A stretch of DNA of 34,937 nt from Candidatus Palauibacter rhopaloidicola (GTDB lineage: Bacteria > Gemmatimonadota > Gemmatimonadetes > Palauibacterales > Palauibacteraceae): the NCBI GenBank assembly GCA_026914155.1, contig JAPPGH010000036.1, positions 1 through 34,937 of the forward strand, read 5' to 3'. Position numbers and translations under genes: made by a program. Below are positions 33,955 to 34,937 of this stretch, one piece after another. The stretch's first letter is position 1. Each line of letters starts with the position of its first letter. The notes under the pieces were generated by a model. That model had not been told where the DNA came from. It ran no database searches and saw only the letters and a list, made by a program, of their open reading frames with translations.

Positions 33955-34023
33955 TGGCGGATAAGACAAGTTCTGAGGAGCCGACTACCGCAAAGAGATG
34001 ACGACGAAGAGGGAGGGTCGTTG

Positions 34024-34329
34024 TCACGATGAGCCGAAGACGGATTCGCGAAGCAGTTTGTTGATTCGAGTCTGCCAGCCCTTGCCGGTGCCTCGGAAGT
34101 GGGCTACCAGATCGGCGTCGAGCCGAATGGTGAGCTGCTCTTTGGTCGGTGCCTTCTGTTTTCCACGCCTGCGACGGAATGCTTCCACTACATGAGGATG
34201 TGCTTCACTCACGGGCCGAGCCTTCGCGAACCACTCCTCGTCGAGTTCCATGGTATCCGGGTCGGCGTCGATTCCAGCACGGATCGCGGCTTCCTCGCCC
34301 TGCTCGGCCGCGATTCTCTCGAATGTCAT
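34024..34329 (-). CDS. brnA: BrnA-family antitoxin
   Basis: A 101-residue protein. ATG 34329 is preferred (AGGAAG seven bases upstream, ten bases after the BrnT-fragment stop); the frame extends to an ATG at 34359. The C-terminus KAPTKEQLTIRLDADLVAHF followed by GKGWQTRINKLLRE is the ribbon-helix-helix DNA-binding and dimerisation segment typical of BrnA. In the BrnTA type II system BrnA neutralises the BrnT ribonuclease and represses the operon. The N-terminal 50 residues are acidic and carry EWFAKARPVSEAHPHVVEAF. The antitoxin looks intact but its toxin gene is reduced to a fragment. Confidence 0.88.
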   Translation of the reverse strand: MTFERIAAEQGEEAAIRAGIDADPDTMELDEEWFAKARPVSEAHPHVVEAFRRRRGKQKAPTKEQLTIRLDADLVAHFRGTGKGWQTRINKLLRESVFGSS

Positions 34330-34339
34330 GGTGCGCTTC

Positions 34340-34441
34340 CTATCGCCGGTGCTTGACATAATCTCTCATCTCTCGTGGCTGGGCCTTCCGCAGGCTGATG
34401 ACTCGGACTTCGTCCCATTCGTATCCAGATGCTTGAGTCAT
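34340..34441 (-). pseudogene. Truncated BrnT-family toxin (C-terminal third only)
   Basis: A frame ending at TAG 34340-34342 encodes EWDEVRVISLRKAQPREMRDY plus a basic tail, in the position and pattern of the BrnT C-terminus (VRVISARKAxxRERRxY). Only 33 codons remain from the first in-frame ATG (34441). Further upstream the frame meets TAG and TAA within about 20 bases, and no BrnT N-terminus is visible in any frame up to 34566. BrnT is normally about 90 residues, so the ribonuclease core with its catalytic residues is gone. It probably persists as the leader of brnA. Confidence 0.65.
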
Positions 34442-34491
34442 CGCAAAACGTAACTACAATTAGCTTTGGGGCAAGGCCTGGACCGCTGTAG

Positions 34492-34552
34492 ACGTTCACG
34501 CTGCGGGTCGAGGTTCGTGCTCCGGGACGGCACCCCCTTCGACTCGGAGGGA
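34492..34552 (+). pseudogene. Relic fragment of a family 5 solute-binding protein gene
   Basis: About 59 bases align with 32620-32677 inside the intact binding-protein gene, with one inserted base. The shared core GGGACGGCACCCCCTTCGAC matches GACGGCACCCCCTTCGAC there. Translation around the frameshift gives TFTLR, then FVLRDGTPFDSEG, the conserved xFxDGTPFDAE motif. Flanking sequence does not continue the gene. It is a short, broken leftover, either of a duplicated neighbour or of a related gene. Confidence 0.5.
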
Positions 34553-34566
34553 GGGAAGATCCCCCT

Positions 34567-34937
34567 TCATTCGTACCTCAGCGACTCCACCGGATCCAGG
34601 CGCGCCGCCCTGCGCGCAGGCAGAATCCCGGCCACCAGTCCGATCGCCATGAGCATGCCGACGCAGATCGACGCGATCGGGAGCGAGAGTTTCGGGTTCA
34701 GGATGTACTCCATGGCCGGGTTGTCGCTGGGGATGCTGTCTATGCCGATCACCAGGAGCGAGGCGATGGCGAGTCCGAGCAGGCCCCCGCCGACCGTGAT
34801 GACGATCGCTTCCGACAGGAACTGGCTGACGATGTGCCGCCGGCGCGCGCCCACGGCGAGCTTGATGCCGATCTCCCGTGTCCGCTCACGCACGACGACA
34901 TACATGATGTTCGCGACGCCGACCCCGGCGACCAGCA
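34567..34937 (-). CDS. ABC transporter permease, MacB/FtsX type (partial, C-terminal)
   Basis: The last 122 or so codons of a permease that runs off the window edge. It reads in frame from the edge as LVAGVGVANIMYVVVRERTR then EIGIKLAVGARRRHI, the signature of the MacB/FtsX extracytoplasmic-domain permease C-terminal half (GIMN/ANIM...RTREIGIRxAxGA). Three hydrophobic segments follow and it ends in PARRAARLDPVESLRYE, the standard MacB-type terminus. These proteins work with a MacB-like ATPase in mechanotransmission, exporting lipoproteins, peptides or antibiotics. The start, substrate and partner are outside the window. Confidence 0.92.
   Translation of the reverse strand, partial: LVAGVGVANIMYVVVRERTREIGIKLAVGARRRHIVSQFLSEAIVITVGGGLLGLAIASLLVIGIDSIPSDNPAMEYILNPKLSLPIASICVGMLMAIGLVAGILPARRAARLDPVESLRYE

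Noticed and set aside
34353..34358. A TTGACA box on the plus strand
   Set aside because: No -10 element at a suitable distance and no plus-strand gene downstream.

Overview
The window is GC-rich bacterial chromosome with Gram-negative envelope genes: a TonB-dependent receptor, outer-membrane barrels, several lipoproteins and TRAP transport. GTG and TTG starts are common. The mix (DUF5916-type barrel, TonB receptor with a carboxypeptidase-regulatory domain, PIG-L/LmbE deacetylase with an amidotransferase-like tail, MacB-type permease, ECF sigma circuits, many transporters) resembles Gemmatimonadota. No rRNA or other taxonomic marker is present, so that placement is inference. I saw no tRNA, rRNA, CRISPR array or intact insertion sequence.

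Region 1 (1-12.9 kb) is an organic-acid block. On the minus strand lie an aminotransferase of the serine/alanine-glyoxylate type, a TRAP binding protein (dctP) and, 5.6 kb further on, dctQ and dctM. Divergent from the aminotransferase is a 994-residue FAD plus iron-sulfur 2-hydroxyacid dehydrogenase. Together they suggest uptake and oxidation or transamination of a small hydroxy- or keto-acid. Between dctP and dctQ sit opposite-strand genes: an AbiEii-like protein with altered catalytic residues, then a SulP-STAS-cNMP-like anion transporter overlapping a PQQ dehydrogenase lipoprotein. Both edges of this block carry the same six bases, CGGTGA, at the dctP stop and the dctQ start, which suggests an insertion into a former P-Q-M operon.

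Region 2 (12.9-22.8 kb) is envelope and regulation. A minus-strand DUF5916-type barrel diverges from an ECF sigma / zinc-finger anti-sigma / TonB-receptor operon. Then come a second barrel protein, two tandem paralogous small lipoproteins and a family 2 glycosyltransferase.

Region 3 (22.8-30.6 kb) is a minus-strand carbohydrate cluster: an NHL-repeat lipoprotein, a PIG-L deacetylase fusion, a sodium:solute symporter, a GH4 glycosidase and a DUF2007-type protein, with several overlapping or near-touching junctions. The deacetylase plus GH4 plus symporter suggests use of an acetylated or amino sugar.

Region 4 (30.6 kb to the end) has a short-chain fatty-acid transporter (AtoE type) and a family 5 solute-binding lipoprotein, both with TTG starts after strong ribosome-binding sites. 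A scar follows: an intact BrnA antitoxin, only the last third of BrnT, and a short frameshifted relic of another family 5 binding protein. The window ends inside a MacB/FtsX-type permease. Low-complexity Gly/Ala/Asp/Ser segments recur in unrelated proteins (DctQ tail, GH4 interior, PIG-L protein).
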